NCBI GenBank assembly: GCA_021772915.1
Contig: JAJFLB010000015.1
Coordinates: 62,001 to 126,000 of the forward strand
From: Gammaproteobacteria bacterium
GTDB lineage: Bacteria; Pseudomonadota; Gammaproteobacteria; Xanthomonadales; SZUA-36
Direction of reading: 5' to 3'
Length of the DNA stretch: 64,000 nt
In this document: piece after piece, positions 27,085 through 37,014 of the stretch
Layout: each line of letters begins with the position of its first letter
Numbering within the stretch: position 1 is the first letter of the stretch
Notes under the pieces: generated by a model
What the model saw: the letters and a program-made list of their open reading frames with translations, nothing else
Database searches by the model: none
What the model was told of the DNA's origin: nothing
Made by a program: the position numbers and the translations under genes

Positions 27085-27216
27085 CGGTGTCCGGCGGATC
27101 TGAGAAGAATCGCAAACTACAGCATACCGGGCCGGCTGACAATGGGCATCCTCCGAGCAACTAAAATCCCTTACAATTAGCTCCGAACATGTAAGCATTT
27201 GGAGTCACTTTACAGT

Positions 27217-28200
27217 ATGAAACTCGCTTCTTTGAAAGTCGGCGGCCGTGACGGCAGCCTTGTTGTTGTCAGTCAAAAACTGAATTGTTATGTAGCTGTG
27301 GGCGATATTGCTCCGACCCTGCAGGCGGCGTTGGATGATTGGCAGCAGACCGCACCCAGGCTGAATTCCCGTTATGCTGATTTGAATCAGGGCAAGTGCA
27401 GTGACAGTGTAGAACTGGATGTCTCTTCATTGGCCGCGCCGTTGCCTAGGGCGTTTGAGTTTGTTGATGGTAGTGCGTATTTGCCACACGTAGAACGCGT
27501 GCGGCGAGCACGTGGAGCGCAGGTGCCGGAGTCGTTTTATACGGATCCCCTGATGTACCAGGCAACATCAGCAGGATTTCTCGGGCCGCGTGACGACGTG
27601 GCCGTGGTCAGCGAGGATTATGGTATAGATTTCGAGTCTGAAATTATTGTGATTACGGATGATGTACCCATGGCGGTGACCGAGGAGGTGGCGGGAGCCC
27701 ACATCCAGTTGCTGGGACTCATCAATGATGTGAGCCTGAGAAACCTGATCCCCGCCGAACTGGGGAAGGGTTTTGGTTTTTTGCAATCCAAACCCCGCTC
27801 GGCGCTTTCACCGGTGCTGGTAACACCTGATGAATTGGGAACTGCATGGCAGGACAGTAAAGTACTGCTGCCGTTACACAGTACGCTCAATGGCGCTTAT
27901 TTTGGTAATCCTGAAGCTGGCACCGATATGCAGTTCAATTTCGCCCGGTTGGTGGCACACGCCGCGCACACGCGTCCGTTAACTGCTGGAACAATCGTCG
28001 GTTCCGGAACCATCGCCAATGAAGACACCAGCAGGGGCGCATCCTGCCTGGCTGAAATTCGCATGCTGGAAATCATTGCGGATGGCAAACCTACGACCTC
28101 ATTTATGAGGTTTGGCGACACCATTCGGATAGAAATGTTTGACCACGACGGACACTCCATTTTTGGCGCCATAGAGCAGAAAATAGTGCCCAATGAATGA
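27217..28200 (+). CDS. Fumarylacetoacetate hydrolase family protein
   Basis: Hydrolyses fumarylacetoacetate to fumarate and acetoacetate, the last step of tyrosine/homogentisate degradation. About 327 residues. The metal-binding acidic residues are in VVSEDYGIDFESEIIVIT, and GFGFLQSKPRSALSPVLVTPDEL is typical of the bacterial type. The start at 27217 (ATG) is chosen over an in-frame TTG 18 bp upstream. The stop overlaps the maleylacetoacetate isomerase gene by 8 bp, which supports the pathway assignment. Homogentisate dioxygenase is not in the window. Confidence 0.92.
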   Translation: MKLASLKVGGRDGSLVVVSQKLNCYVAVGDIAPTLQAALDDWQQTAPRLNSRYADLNQGKCSDSVELDVSSLAAPLPRAFEFVDGSAYLPHVERVRRARGAQVPESFYTDPLMYQATSAGFLGPRDDVAVVSEDYGIDFESEIIVITDDVPMAVTEEVAGAHIQLLGLINDVSLRNLIPAELGKGFGFLQSKPRSALSPVLVTPDELGTAWQDSKVLLPLHSTLNGAYFGNPEAGTDMQFNFARLVAHAAHTRPLTAGTIVGSGTIANEDTSRGASCLAEIRMLEIIADGKPTTSFMRFGDTIRIEMFDHDGHSIFGAIEQKIVPNE

Positions 28201-28858
28201 TGGTCCGCAATTGACGCTCTACGGTTACTGGCGCAGTTCTGCCGCCTACCGCGTTCGCATAGCCCTTAATCTGAAGGGTTTATCCTACGAACAGCAACCC
28301 GTGCACCTGGTCAGGAACGGCGGTGAGCAGCACAGTGAGACATTCCGATCAAAAAACCCACAGGGTCTGGTGCCCGTTTTGCATCATGGCGCACACGTAC
28401 TGACACAATCAATGGCCATTTGTGAGTACCTCGACGAGCAGTTCGAACAATACCCACTACTGCCTGCAGATCCGGTGGCGCGTGCAGTGGTCCGTTCAAT
28501 GGCGTTGCAGATTGCCTGTGAGATTCATCCGCTAAACAACCTGCGGGTACGAGAATACTTGCGAGGTCACAACCACGCTGCTTTAGACGTGGATAGATGG
28601 ACGAGGCACTGGATTACTGCAGGTTTTGGTGCCATAGAAAAACAACTCGTCCAGCGCGCTGGAGAGGACACGGATTTTTTTGGTAACTCCCCCGGGCTGT
28701 TTGAGTGCTTCCTGGTACCGCAGGTGTATAACGCGGAACGTTGTGGTACAGACTTGACCGCATTTCCACAAATTCGCCACATTACTGCCAGTTGCAGACA
28801 GTTGGACGGGTTTATCGTGGCGGCACCTGAAAACCAGCCGGATGCCGTGATCAAGTGA
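28193..28858 (+). CDS. maiA: Maleylacetoacetate isomerase
   Basis: Glutathione-dependent cis-trans isomerase (zeta-class GST) converting maleylacetoacetate to fumarylacetoacetate. The N-terminal SSAAYRVRIALNLKGL with the catalytic Ser-Ser pair, KNPQGLVPVL, QSMAICEYLDE and the C-terminal-domain CEIHPLNNLRVREYL are diagnostic. It has 221 residues. It is translationally coupled to the hydrolase gene upstream, forming a two-gene tyrosine-catabolism unit. Confidence 0.95.
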   Translation: MNDGPQLTLYGYWRSSAAYRVRIALNLKGLSYEQQPVHLVRNGGEQHSETFRSKNPQGLVPVLHHGAHVLTQSMAICEYLDEQFEQYPLLPADPVARAVVRSMALQIACEIHPLNNLRVREYLRGHNHAALDVDRWTRHWITAGFGAIEKQLVQRAGEDTDFFGNSPGLFECFLVPQVYNAERCGTDLTAFPQIRHITASCRQLDGFIVAAPENQPDAVIK

Positions 28859-28952
28859 AGGGCACTATATGCCTTTTATGCAATCAAAGGTACAACCTGG
28901 ACTATAGTTCGGTCATAATTCGCGTAGTTTTCGTATTTTCGGTCGTAATTGC

Positions 28953-29318
28953 ATGAAATCTATATTGACTACTGTAATTTGTTTTAGCCTGGCAGCGTGC
29001 ACAGCCGTGCGTCCTGGTCCTGAGGTGTTTGCCGCTGCGGAAAGGGCAATCCAGACAGCTGTAGAATCGGGCTGCGAGGAACTTGCTCCGGTTGAATTGC
29101 GTTTCGCGCGTGAGAAGTTGGCAGTTGCACGCGAGGGTATCGAAAAACAAAAATACGATGTTGCCGTGTACCTGCTTGAGCAAGCAGAAATCAATGCAGA
29201 GTTGGCAATCGAAAAAGCCCGTTCCGCCATATCCAGACGACAGGTCAATGAACTAAGCAGAAGCAACGAGGAACTTGACACACAACTGCGGGCAACCTTT
29301 GGGGATGAGTTTAAATGA
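28953..29318 (+). CDS. DUF4398-type lipoprotein
   Basis: 121 residues with a lipoprotein signal (ICFSLAAC, Cys16) and an alpha-helical body rich in Ala/Glu (RFAREKLAVAREGIEKQ, LLEQAEINAELAIEKARSAI). It likely sits in the outer-membrane leaflet facing the periplasm. It overlaps the OmpA-like gene by 4 bp, the usual pairing for this family. Role unknown; envelope organisation is likely. Confidence 0.85.
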   Translation: MKSILTTVICFSLAACTAVRPGPEVFAAAERAIQTAVESGCEELAPVELRFAREKLAVAREGIEKQKYDVAVYLLEQAEINAELAIEKARSAISRRQVNELSRSNEELDTQLRATFGDEFK

Positions 29319-30301
29319 ACCCATGGGTACTCAGGGTTTCACTGATAGTTTTGCTTGCAGGGCTGAGCGGCTGTTCGTCTGCGCCAAAAAAGGATCTTGC
29401 ACTAGAACGCGTCCGTGAAGAACTGAACAATCTGCGCTCGGATCCCGAACTTGCAGGATACGCAGCACCTGCCCTTGGTGAAGCGGAACGTGCTTTGCGC
29501 AATGCCGAGCTGGCAAAGGGCGAAAAACTTTATCGCATTCACCTCGTCTATATGGCTGACCGTCAGATCCAGATTGCACGTGCAATGGCAGAGCGGGAGC
29601 AGTACGAAAAGATCCATGATGAATTGCAGGATCAACGCAGTGCCATGTTGATCAGAGCCAGTCAGCTGGAGGCTGATCAGGCAAGAAAGGAAGCTGAACA
29701 GGCACGTTTGCTGGTCGCTACTACCTCAGAAGATGCGCAACGGGCACGGGAAGAGAAAGATCAGGCATTGCAAAAAGAAGCCGAATCTGCCCGCGCTGCA
29801 CGTATGTCCGCTGAAGAGGCAGATCAGGCACGCCGTCTGGCTGAGTCACGGGCATTGGAGGCTGAGTTTGCACGGCGTGAGACTGAAATTGTCAGTCAGC
29901 AGATCACGACACTGACACGGCAACTCGAAAATCTGCAATTGAGGCAAACTGAGAGTGGAGTGGTTGTCACATTGGGCGATGTTTTGTTTGCTTCCGGGCA
30001 AAATGGCCTGGTCGATGGTGCGCTATCGAGTCTGGAGGAGGTCATGGATTTGTTGCAGACCGAGCCGGACAAACAGATCCGTGTGGAGGGACATACGGAC
30101 TCGCAAGGTGACGCTGATACCAATATGCAATTGTCTGCACAACGTGCACGGACCGTACTTGAAGCCCTGGTGGGGTTGGGTATTTCCTCGGACCGAATTA
30201 CGGCGACCGGAATGGGTGAGGATTTTCCGATTGCCAGCAATGACGACGAGTCGGGCAGGGCGCGAAACCGTCGCGTGGATGTAATCCTGTTAGATAATTA
30301 G
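29315..30301 (+). CDS. OmpA-family lipoprotein with DUF4398-like helical N-terminal region
   Basis: 328 residues: lipobox LAGLSGC (Cys20), a helical region homologous in style to the preceding protein, and a long coiled coil (about 105-205, rich in EAEQAR/ADQARR repeats). The C-terminal OmpA-like peptidoglycan-binding domain (about 215-326) has VEGHTDSQGDADTNMQLSAQRA and GRARNRRVDVILLD. The pair probably tethers the outer membrane to peptidoglycan. Confidence 0.93.
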   Translation: MNPWVLRVSLIVLLAGLSGCSSAPKKDLALERVREELNNLRSDPELAGYAAPALGEAERALRNAELAKGEKLYRIHLVYMADRQIQIARAMAEREQYEKIHDELQDQRSAMLIRASQLEADQARKEAEQARLLVATTSEDAQRAREEKDQALQKEAESARAARMSAEEADQARRLAESRALEAEFARRETEIVSQQITTLTRQLENLQLRQTESGVVVTLGDVLFASGQNGLVDGALSSLEEVMDLLQTEPDKQIRVEGHTDSQGDADTNMQLSAQRARTVLEALVGLGISSDRITATGMGEDFPIASNDDESGRARNRRVDVILLDN

Positions 30302-30389
30302 GTCAGACCTTAAGCAGGTAAAATAATACACGAATAAATGTTCTATTTATGGCTGTAACCTATTAATTTATTTACCTGAAATTTACGAC

Positions 30390-30418
30390 TTGCCTACAAC
30401 TGTTGTTTGCGCTAATGT
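30390..30418 (+). promoter_or_regulatory. Candidate promoter for the DUF465 gene
   Basis: TTGCCT (30390-30395) and TAATGT (30413-30418) are separated by 17 bases within the 318-bp gap 30302-30619. A leader of about 195 nt would precede the small gene. Nothing else was identified in this gap. Confidence 0.45.
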
Positions 30419-30619
30419 AAACCCATCGTTATGGTCAAACGCGTCTTTTCAAATGGAGTTTGCGACTGATGGCAGTGAAGGCATCATGCCCTTCGCTGCA
30501 GCTTCATGATATTTGTTACCCCTCGTTTCTTTGTTTCTCAAATGTTGTGTCACCCGCTCACGGGACGCTTCGTTGTGTCCGTGTGTTGCCTGTGGCTCAT
30601 TTTATATAGGAGTAAAGCT

Positions 30620-30835
30620 ATGTTCGAACACCGCCAGGATAAAATGGAAGTACTGATGAAGGACAATGAGGACTTTCGTCGGATTTATAACCGTCACCAG
30701 GAGTTGGACAAACGTGTCACAGCTGCTGAACTGGGAACGGCACCGATGGAAGACCTCGCACTGAATCAGCTCAAAAAAGAAAAGCTCTGGGCCAAGGACA
30801 GACTGGCGACTCTGATGGATACCGTCCAGGCCTGA
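30620..30835 (+). CDS. DUF465 (YdcH-type) small protein
   Basis: 71 residues; the start at 30620 has AGGAG 8 bases upstream. The pattern FRRIYNRHQELDKRVTAAE...LKKEKLWAKDRLATLM is that of the DUF465 family, short helical hairpins of unknown role. It is a single gene between its own promoter and a strong terminator. Confidence 0.9.
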   Translation: MFEHRQDKMEVLMKDNEDFRRIYNRHQELDKRVTAAELGTAPMEDLALNQLKKEKLWAKDRLATLMDTVQA

Positions 30836-30860
30836 ATTTCTCGTCATAATGAAATAAAGT

Positions 30861-30897
30861 ACGGTCGGGAACATGACATGTCCCGACCGTTTTTTTA
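30861..30897 (+). terminator. Rho-independent terminator after the DUF465 gene
   Basis: ACGGTCGGGA (30861-30870) pairs perfectly with TCCCGACCGT (30881-30890), followed by a run of seven T. Confidence 0.9.
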
Positions 30898-30915
30898 TCT
30901 GGAGTGTAAACTGAC

Positions 30916-32289
30916 ATGCAAGTCCATGACTCTGTCCTTGACCTGATCGGGGGCACGCCCGTTGTGCGTATCAATCACCTGGATACAGGTCCCTGCACGC
31001 TCTACATCAAATTGGAAAGCCAGAACCCAGGCGGATCGGTCAAGGACCGTATCGGATTGAGCATGATTGAAGATGCTGAAGCGGCGGGTCTGATCAATCC
31101 CGGTGCGACACTGGTTGAGGGTACAGCGGGTAATACGGGTCTTGGCCTGGCGTTGGTTGCGGCACAGAAAGGCTACCGGCTGACTCTGGTCATTCCGGAC
31201 AAGATGAGTCGTGAGAAAATCTCCAACCTGAAAGCGATGGGTGCCGAGGTGGTGCTGACACGCTCGGATGTAGCCAAGGGCCACCCGGCGTACTACCAGG
31301 ATCTTGCAAAGTCCATGGCCGAGGAGATTGACGGTGCTTTTTTTATCAATCAGTTTGGCAATCCCGCCAACCCGAAAGCTCATGAAGAAGTCACCGGCCC
31401 GGAAATATGGGAGCAAATGGGTCAGGATCTGGATGCCATTGTATTGGGGGTGGGTTCCAGTGGCACGGCCACCGGCTTGTCCCGTTACTTTCAACGTACC
31501 GCGCCTGAACTTGAGATGGTGCTGGCTGACCCCGTGGGTTCAATTTTGGCTCAATACATCAATGAAGGTGTGTTGTCCAAGAAAAGCTCCAGTTGGCTGG
31601 TTGAGGGTATCGGTGAGGATTTCTTGCCAACCATCAGTGATTTTAGCCACATTTCCAAAGCCTACGCTATTTCTGATCGGGAAAGCATGCTGACCGGCAG
31701 GGAATTGCTGACTAAAGAGGGCATCCTGGCCGGTTCGTCAACCGGCACGCTGGTTGCAGCTGCCTTGAAATATTGTTGTGAACAGAAGACACCAAAAAAG
31801 GTACTCACTTTTGCTGCCGATACCGGTAATCGCTATCTTTCCAAAATGTACAACGATTTCTGGATGCTTGACCAGGGATTTATCCAAGCTGAAGAACACG
31901 GTAATTTACGTGATCTGATCGCGAGGCCATTCGAAACTCACGACACGATCATTGTGGGTAAGGATGAGCCGCTGGCCAATGCTTACAGCCGAATGAAACT
32001 GTATGACGTCTCACAGTTGCCGGTAATTGAGAACGATCAGATCATTGGTTTCATAGACGAATCGGACATACTGTTGGCCACCACCCGTTCCAGTGATTGT
32101 TTTGCCAAGCCAGTAAGCTCAGCCATGGTGACAGAACTCGCCTCGATCGATGTGAGTGCCTCGGTAGATGACCTGATGCCAATATTTGACAGCGATTACG
32201 TGGCTATTGTGAAAGATGGCAAGAAGTTTATCGGACTCATTACGCGGGTGGATTTACTCAACCACCTACGCCGAAAAACAGACAGCTAG
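30916..32289 (+). CDS. Cystathionine beta-synthase-type PLP enzyme with tandem CBS domains
   Basis: 457 residues. The PLP fold carries Lys43 in NPGGSVKDRIG, the substrate loop EGTAGNTGLGLA and the phosphate loop GVGSSGTATGL. The C-terminal ~120 residues form two CBS domains (for example YDVSQLPVIENDQIIGFIDESDI), which in this family bind adenosyl ligands and adjust activity. It condenses serine (or O-acetylserine) with homocysteine or sulfide. The N-terminus lacks a haem-binding extension. It lies directly after the terminator at 30861 and before a PLP decarboxylase. Confidence 0.93.
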   Translation: MQVHDSVLDLIGGTPVVRINHLDTGPCTLYIKLESQNPGGSVKDRIGLSMIEDAEAAGLINPGATLVEGTAGNTGLGLALVAAQKGYRLTLVIPDKMSREKISNLKAMGAEVVLTRSDVAKGHPAYYQDLAKSMAEEIDGAFFINQFGNPANPKAHEEVTGPEIWEQMGQDLDAIVLGVGSSGTATGLSRYFQRTAPELEMVLADPVGSILAQYINEGVLSKKSSSWLVEGIGEDFLPTISDFSHISKAYAISDRESMLTGRELLTKEGILAGSSTGTLVAAALKYCCEQKTPKKVLTFAADTGNRYLSKMYNDFWMLDQGFIQAEEHGNLRDLIARPFETHDTIIVGKDEPLANAYSRMKLYDVSQLPVIENDQIIGFIDESDILLATTRSSDCFAKPVSSAMVTELASIDVSASVDDLMPIFDSDYVAIVKDGKKFIGLITRVDLLNHLRRKTDS

Positions 32290-32337
32290 GCGTGAAAGCC
32301 ATCACTGGGCAGATGATCTCCATGCGGCAATCCTGCC

Positions 32338-33501
32338 TTGAATAACTACCCATCCGTAGAGAGCCTGTTAAGAAAACTGAAGCCAGCCAAGCCTGTCTAT
32401 TGTATCTATCCTCATGTTTTGAAACAGAGCGCGAAGACCTTCATGGCTGGGTTTCCCGGCAGGGTATTGTATGCGGTCAAGGCGTGCGCGGAACCTGAAG
32501 TTCTCAGACTTCTGGTTAGTGCCGGTATTCGTCATTTCGATTGCGCGTCCCTGCCTGAAGTTGAGACCGTGAAAAAGGTGTGTCCGACCGCAACCTGTTA
32601 TTTCATGGTGCCCGTATGGTTGCGTGGTGAAGCAAGGGCCGCACAACAGGAACTGGGTGTGCGTCACTTTATGGTTGACCACGAAAGTGGCGTCCAACGT
32701 CTTGAATCAGAAATCAACATGCAGCGATCTGTAGTCTTCGCACGCATGGCTGTACATCACGAAGCGGCCCTGCATGACCTGTCGGTGAGGTTTGGTGCAC
32801 CCGTTGAAACAATGCCTGCTTTAATAGAAACAATCCACGCGAGTGGTGCAGAGCCGGCACTGGCGTTTAATGTGGGTACTATGGTCATTCGTCCTGAGGC
32901 ATATCGATATGCAATTGGGATTGCCAAAACCCTGTTAAATCGTCTCCCGCTCAAAATCCGCCTCGCCGATATAGGTGGCGGATTCCCCAGATCCTATCCT
33001 CAATTTGAGGTGCCGCCATTGAGCAGTTATTTTGAAGAAATAACTTCAGCCGTAGCGCAACTACCGCTTGCCTCCGGTGGAGAAGTTCTCACTGAGCCAG
33101 GCCGGATGCTGGCTGCGCCCGGAGTGTCCGCCATTTCTGAGGTGCTACAGCGTAAAGGTGATCGCCTGTACATCAACGACGGTATGCATGGCGTTTTTTG
33201 GGAATTGCGCTACAAGGGACATGATCAGTACGCCTGTCGGGTTTATCGAAAAGGCCAGCTTCTGGAAGGAAAGATGCAGGCTTTTACGATCTACGGCCCG
33301 ACCTGTGACTCCGGGGATGAACTGCCTGGGAAAGTACAATTACCTACCGACATCTGTCCCGGTGACCATCTGGAATTTGGTGGTCTGGGTGCATATAGCC
33401 TGACGGGGCGCACCAATTTCAATGGCCGTTACAGTGACCACCTCGTGACCATCGACTCACTCGACCAGTTTCCACCTGGACACATCCGCTATAACACCTG
33501 A
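32338..33501 (+). CDS. Type III (alanine-racemase fold) PLP decarboxylase, ornithine-decarboxylase-like
   Basis: 387 residues beginning at TTG 32338. The PLP lysine is Lys48 in LYAVKAC; the glycine loop is ADIGGGFP and the phosphate-contact GEVLTEPGRML. The C-terminal active-site cysteine lies in GPTCDSGDEL. These features point to ornithine/diaminopimelate-type decarboxylases; the short length and GPTCDSGD favour ornithine over diaminopimelate. Substrate is inferred. It follows the CBS gene by 48 bp on the same strand. Confidence 0.85.
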   Translation: MNNYPSVESLLRKLKPAKPVYCIYPHVLKQSAKTFMAGFPGRVLYAVKACAEPEVLRLLVSAGIRHFDCASLPEVETVKKVCPTATCYFMVPVWLRGEARAAQQELGVRHFMVDHESGVQRLESEINMQRSVVFARMAVHHEAALHDLSVRFGAPVETMPALIETIHASGAEPALAFNVGTMVIRPEAYRYAIGIAKTLLNRLPLKIRLADIGGGFPRSYPQFEVPPLSSYFEEITSAVAQLPLASGGEVLTEPGRMLAAPGVSAISEVLQRKGDRLYINDGMHGVFWELRYKGHDQYACRVYRKGQLLEGKMQAFTIYGPTCDSGDELPGKVQLPTDICPGDHLEFGGLGAYSLTGRTNFNGRYSDHLVTIDSLDQFPPGHIRYNT

Positions 33502-33530
33502 CGCTCGGTAATACACGGCCCTGGATAGGG

Positions 33531-34079
33531 CTACTTGTTGGATACCGGCAGGTAAATTGCATCGAACGTCACTTTCCAGTTCTTACCGCCGTCGGTGGAC
33601 ACTTCGATCAGCTGATGTACCTTGCCTTCTTCAAGAGGTCTCAGGCTGGTGCGGTCAAGATAGTGAGACCCGTCCTGGTTCTGGATTTCACCCTTGAAGC
33701 GAATTCCTGCACCCTCGAAGGTCGATACTTCGTGCTTTTCTTTGATGCCACCTGGAACACGAGCAAAAGGCGTCACCCAAACCTGGTGCCATTGATCATC
33801 CGTTACATAAAAAAGACTCATGCCCTTGTTGCCACTACTACTGGTCCAGTGCTCCAGCACCGCGCAGCCATCCAGAATTGATTCAATGTGGTTGTCACCC
33901 TGGAAGTCACCTTGCTGGTCGACGACACGCCATTGGCCTAACCAGAAATCCAGCGCCTGGTACCTGGAGTCGTCCTGGCATGTTGGTGTTTGTGCCGAAC
34001 CGGATGTGGCAAAAATCATCATTAAGCTTATCAGTAGAAAGCGAATTCGTGTGATCGGGTTGGGGTCAGTTGGTTTCAT
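33531..34079 (-). CDS. Exported DUF1579-like protein
   Basis: 182 residues with a signal peptide (RFLLISLMMIFATSGSAQ) and the motif ALDFWLGQWRVVDQQGDF. That motif is typical of small lipocalin-like secreted proteins. The body is beta-rich (HEVSTFEGAGIRFKGEI; KNWKVTFDAIYLP). Function unknown. It sits 17 bp after the acetoacetyl-CoA synthetase stop, on the same strand. Confidence 0.75.
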   Translation of the reverse strand: MKPTDPNPITRIRFLLISLMMIFATSGSAQTPTCQDDSRYQALDFWLGQWRVVDQQGDFQGDNHIESILDGCAVLEHWTSSSGNKGMSLFYVTDDQWHQVWVTPFARVPGGIKEKHEVSTFEGAGIRFKGEIQNQDGSHYLDRTSLRPLEEGKVHQLIEVSTDGGKNWKVTFDAIYLPVSNK

Positions 34080-34096
34080 GGATTTGAAATTCCGTT

Positions 34097-36073
34097 TTAC
34101 GATTGCAGTTCTGGCAGGTCTTTGTACAGATCCAGCACTTCGGGGTTAGCCAGCGCATCTATATTGCTGACTGACCGGCCGTGGATGACATTGCGCACGG
34201 CCAGTTCGACGATTTTGCCACTCACAGTGCGTGGAATGTCACTGACCTGAACAATTCGCGCAGGCACGTGCCTGGGGGTGGTGTCATCGCGTATGACTTT
34301 TCGGATATGGTTCTGTAGTTCCTGGTCAAGCGTCAGTTCATCACGCAGGCGCACAAACAGAATCACGCGTACATCATCATCCCAGTCCTGGCCGACACAG
34401 ATGCTTTCGATAACCTCATCCAGGTTCTCGACCTGGCGGTAGATCTCGGCGGTGCCAATTCGCACACCACCCGGATTGAGGGTGGCGTCTGAACGTCCGT
34501 ATATAACCACACCACCCCGTGCCGTTATCTTGGCAAAGTCCCCATGCGCCCAGATGTTGGGATACTGTTCAAAATAGGCCGCCTGGTACTTGCTGCCGTT
34601 TTCATCACCCCAGAAATACACCGGCATCGAAGGGAACGACTGCACGCAACACAACTCCCCGGTTTCACCAACGTCGGCAAAACTGCCATCGTCACGGCAA
34701 ATTTCTACCGCCATGCCCAGTCCCAGACACTGTATTTCACCCCGATAGACCGGCAGTATCGGGCAACCTGGTGCGAAACAGGAAACGATGTCTGTACCAC
34801 CGGCGATGGAAGCCAGACAGACATCTTTCTTTATGTCGGCATAGACGTAATCGAAACTCTCCGGCGCGAGTGGGGAACCGGTTGACAACAAGGTATTGAG
34901 AGATCCCAGTGAATGGGTTTCACGTGGTTTTAGGTCTGCTTTTTGCCAGGCGGATATGGTTTTGGCCCCCGTTCCAAAAACAGTGATTCCTTGCTCGTCA
35001 ATAAGGTCAAACATTGCGGCCGGGCCGGGATAGAAGGGTGAGCCTTCAAATAGCACCAATGTGGCGCCTGTGGCCAGACCGCTTACCATCCAGTTCCACA
35101 TCATCCAGCCACAGGTGGTGTAATAGCAAAAGCGGTCACTCCGTTTGAGGTCCGTATGCAGCATCAGCTCTTTCAGATGCTGCAACAAGGTGCCGCCTGC
35201 ACCATGCGTAATGCACTTGGGAACACCGGTAGTGCCTGAGGAGTAAAGAATGTAAACGGGGTGATCAAAGGGCAGGCGCTTGAACTCGATTTCAGCGTCC
35301 ACGTCTGCGACGTCCTCGTTGCTGAAGGAGGTGAGCAACTCTGCGTTGTCCAAACCGTCCAGACACGGAGACGGATCAACATAGGGGATTACAATGATTT
35401 TCTGGATACCAATACGGCCCTGGATTTCCCGAACTCTTTCCAGGCAGTCATGCTGTTTGCCGTTATAGGTGTAGGCAGCGGCACAAAACAACACTTTTGG
35501 TTCGATTTGACCCAGACGATCTACTACCCCGTTGATGCCAAAATCCGGTGAGCAGGATGACCAGATGGCGCCGATGCTGGTGGCAGCCAGCATGGCGATA
35601 ACGGTCTCCGGCAGATTGGGCATGTAGCCGGCGACCCGGTCACCCGGCTGGATTCCAAATTCTCGCAGGGACGAGGCCACACCCGCTACCTGCTGGTATA
35701 ACTGCCGGTAAGTCAGACTGCTGTCCAACCCCATTTCAGATTTGAATACGATGGCTTCACGGTCGTCCCGGTGGCGCAGCATATTCTCTGCAAAATTCAG
35801 CCTGGCATCGGGAAACCACTTCGCCCCGGGCATCTGCTCTATGTTTTCAACCGTGCGTTCGCCCACAGAACCGAGAACCCCACAAAACTCCCAGATCGCC
35901 CGCCAAAAGGATTCGGGTGAAGCAATGGAATAGTGATGTAGGTCTGCGTAATCCTGCAGGTCTGGATTCAGCTCCGTCTGCAACAAATGCATAAAACGGC
36001 TGAGGTTAGCTTGCCGGATTCGAGCGGCATCAGGTGACCATAGCGGTTGGGTCATAAACTGAAGGTTACTCAA
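34097..36073 (-). CDS. Acetoacetyl-CoA synthetase
   Basis: Activates acetoacetate with ATP and CoA. The 658-residue adenylate-forming enzyme has [22 protein letters not shown] (P-loop-like motif), the long N-terminal cap with [13 protein letters not shown], and the [20 protein letters not shown] hinge typical of AacS. Its C-terminal catalytic lysine region ends SGKIVELAV. The gene overlaps etfA by 8 bp, placing it in the ETF operon, which fits oxidation of fatty or amino acids ending in acetoacetate. Confidence 0.94.
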   Translation of the reverse strand: MSNLQFMTQPLWSPDAARIRQANLSRFMHLLQTELNPDLQDYADLHHYSIASPESFWRAIWEFCGVLGSVGERTVENIEQMPGAKWFPDARLNFAENMLRHRDDREAIVFKSEMGLDSSLTYRQLYQQVAGVASSLREFGIQPGDRVAGYMPNLPETVIAMLAATSIGAIWSSCSPDFGINGVVDRLGQIEPKVLFCAAAYTYNGKQHDCLERVREIQGRIGIQKIIVIPYVDPSPCLDGLDNAELLTSFSNEDVADVDAEIEFKRLPFDHPVYILYSSGTTGVPKCITHGAGGTLLQHLKELMLHTDLKRSDRFCYYTTCGWMMWNWMVSGLATGATLVLFEGSPFYPGPAAMFDLIDEQGITVFGTGAKTISAWQKADLKPRETHSLGSLNTLLSTGSPLAPESFDYVYADIKKDVCLASIAGGTDIVSCFAPGCPILPVYRGEIQCLGLGMAVEICRDDGSFADVGETGELCCVQSFPSMPVYFWGDENGSKYQAAYFEQYPNIWAHGDFAKITARGGVVIYGRSDATLNPGGVRIGTAEIYRQVENLDEVIESICVGQDWDDDVRVILFVRLRDELTLDQELQNHIRKVIRDDTTPRHVPARIVQVSDIPRTVSGKIVELAVRNVIHGRSVSNIDALANPEVLDLYKDLPELQS

Positions 36074-37004
36074 GCAGTTGCATCATTTCCGGGATCACAG
36101 TAAACAGATCGCCCACCAAACCAATGTCTGCGATTTCAAAAATCGGTGCGTCTGCGTCCTTGTTAACAGCCACAATGGTACCCGCGTCCTTGATTCCGGT
36201 AATGTGTTGTATAGCACCGGAAATACCAAATGCTACATACAGATCCGGGGCAATGATTTTACCGGTTTGACCCACCTGTAAATCATTGGGCACATACCCT
36301 GCATCAACTGCCGCACGTGAGGCACCTGCCCCCGCTCCGATCAGGTCAGCCAGCTTGTAAATCAGTTCAAAGTTTTCCTCACTCGCGAGTGCCCGTCCGC
36401 CGGATATTACCCGGTTCGCGGATTGCAGGTCCGGACGTTCACCACCACCGGATTGCAGGCTTACGTAGCGTGTATGACCACAGGGTGTGGCATTGGCTGC
36501 ACGTGCTTCGATTGCGGCATCGCCACCATCAGCCGCAGACGGCCATGAGGCCACGCGCACCGTTGCAACCACAGCCACCTCTTGTGGGGGCTGTACGTCC
36601 ACGATGGCGTTGCCGGCGTAAATCGGGCGTTTGAAATCATGCGGGCCGGTGACGGCTGCTATATCACTGACCTGGTTAACACCCAGAAGTGCTGCGATTC
36701 GGGGCATCAGGTCTTTGCCAAAGGTGGTTGAAGGACCGAGGATGTGACTGTAACCCTCTGCCATGGCACACACCTCTGCCGCATGGTTGGCGGCGAGAGG
36801 ACTGGCTAGGTGCTCCGCGTCAATGGCGTGGACAGTTCCGACGCCATCAATGGCAGCCGCTTGGCCGGCAATGTTATCAATACCTGAACCCAAAACAACG
36901 ACGTCGTAGTCTTGTCCAATGGCCGCTGCGCAGCTCGCACATTTTGCGGTGCTGGGGTTGAGTTCGTGCGCGTCGTGCTCTGCGATGATTAATGTTTTGC
37001 TCAT
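36066..37004 (-). CDS. etfA: Electron transfer flavoprotein subunit alpha
   Basis: 312 residues; the start at 37004 follows AAGGA by 7 bases ([11 protein letters not shown]). The FAD-binding C-terminal half is clear: [44 protein letters not shown] takes electrons from acyl-CoA and other dehydrogenases and gives them to ETF-ubiquinone oxidoreductase. It lies 10 bp after etfB. Confidence 0.97.
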   Translation of the reverse strand: MSKTLIIAEHDAHELNPSTAKCASCAAAIGQDYDVVVLGSGIDNIAGQAAAIDGVGTVHAIDAEHLASPLAANHAAEVCAMAEGYSHILGPSTTFGKDLMPRIAALLGVNQVSDIAAVTGPHDFKRPIYAGNAIVDVQPPQEVAVVATVRVASWPSAADGGDAAIEARAANATPCGHTRYVSLQSGGGERPDLQSANRVISGGRALASEENFELIYKLADLIGAGAGASRAAVDAGYVPNDLQVGQTGKIIAPDLYVAFGISGAIQHITGIKDAGTIVAVNKDADAPIFEIADIGLVGDLFTVIPEMMQLLE

Positions 37005-37014
37005 GATGAATTCC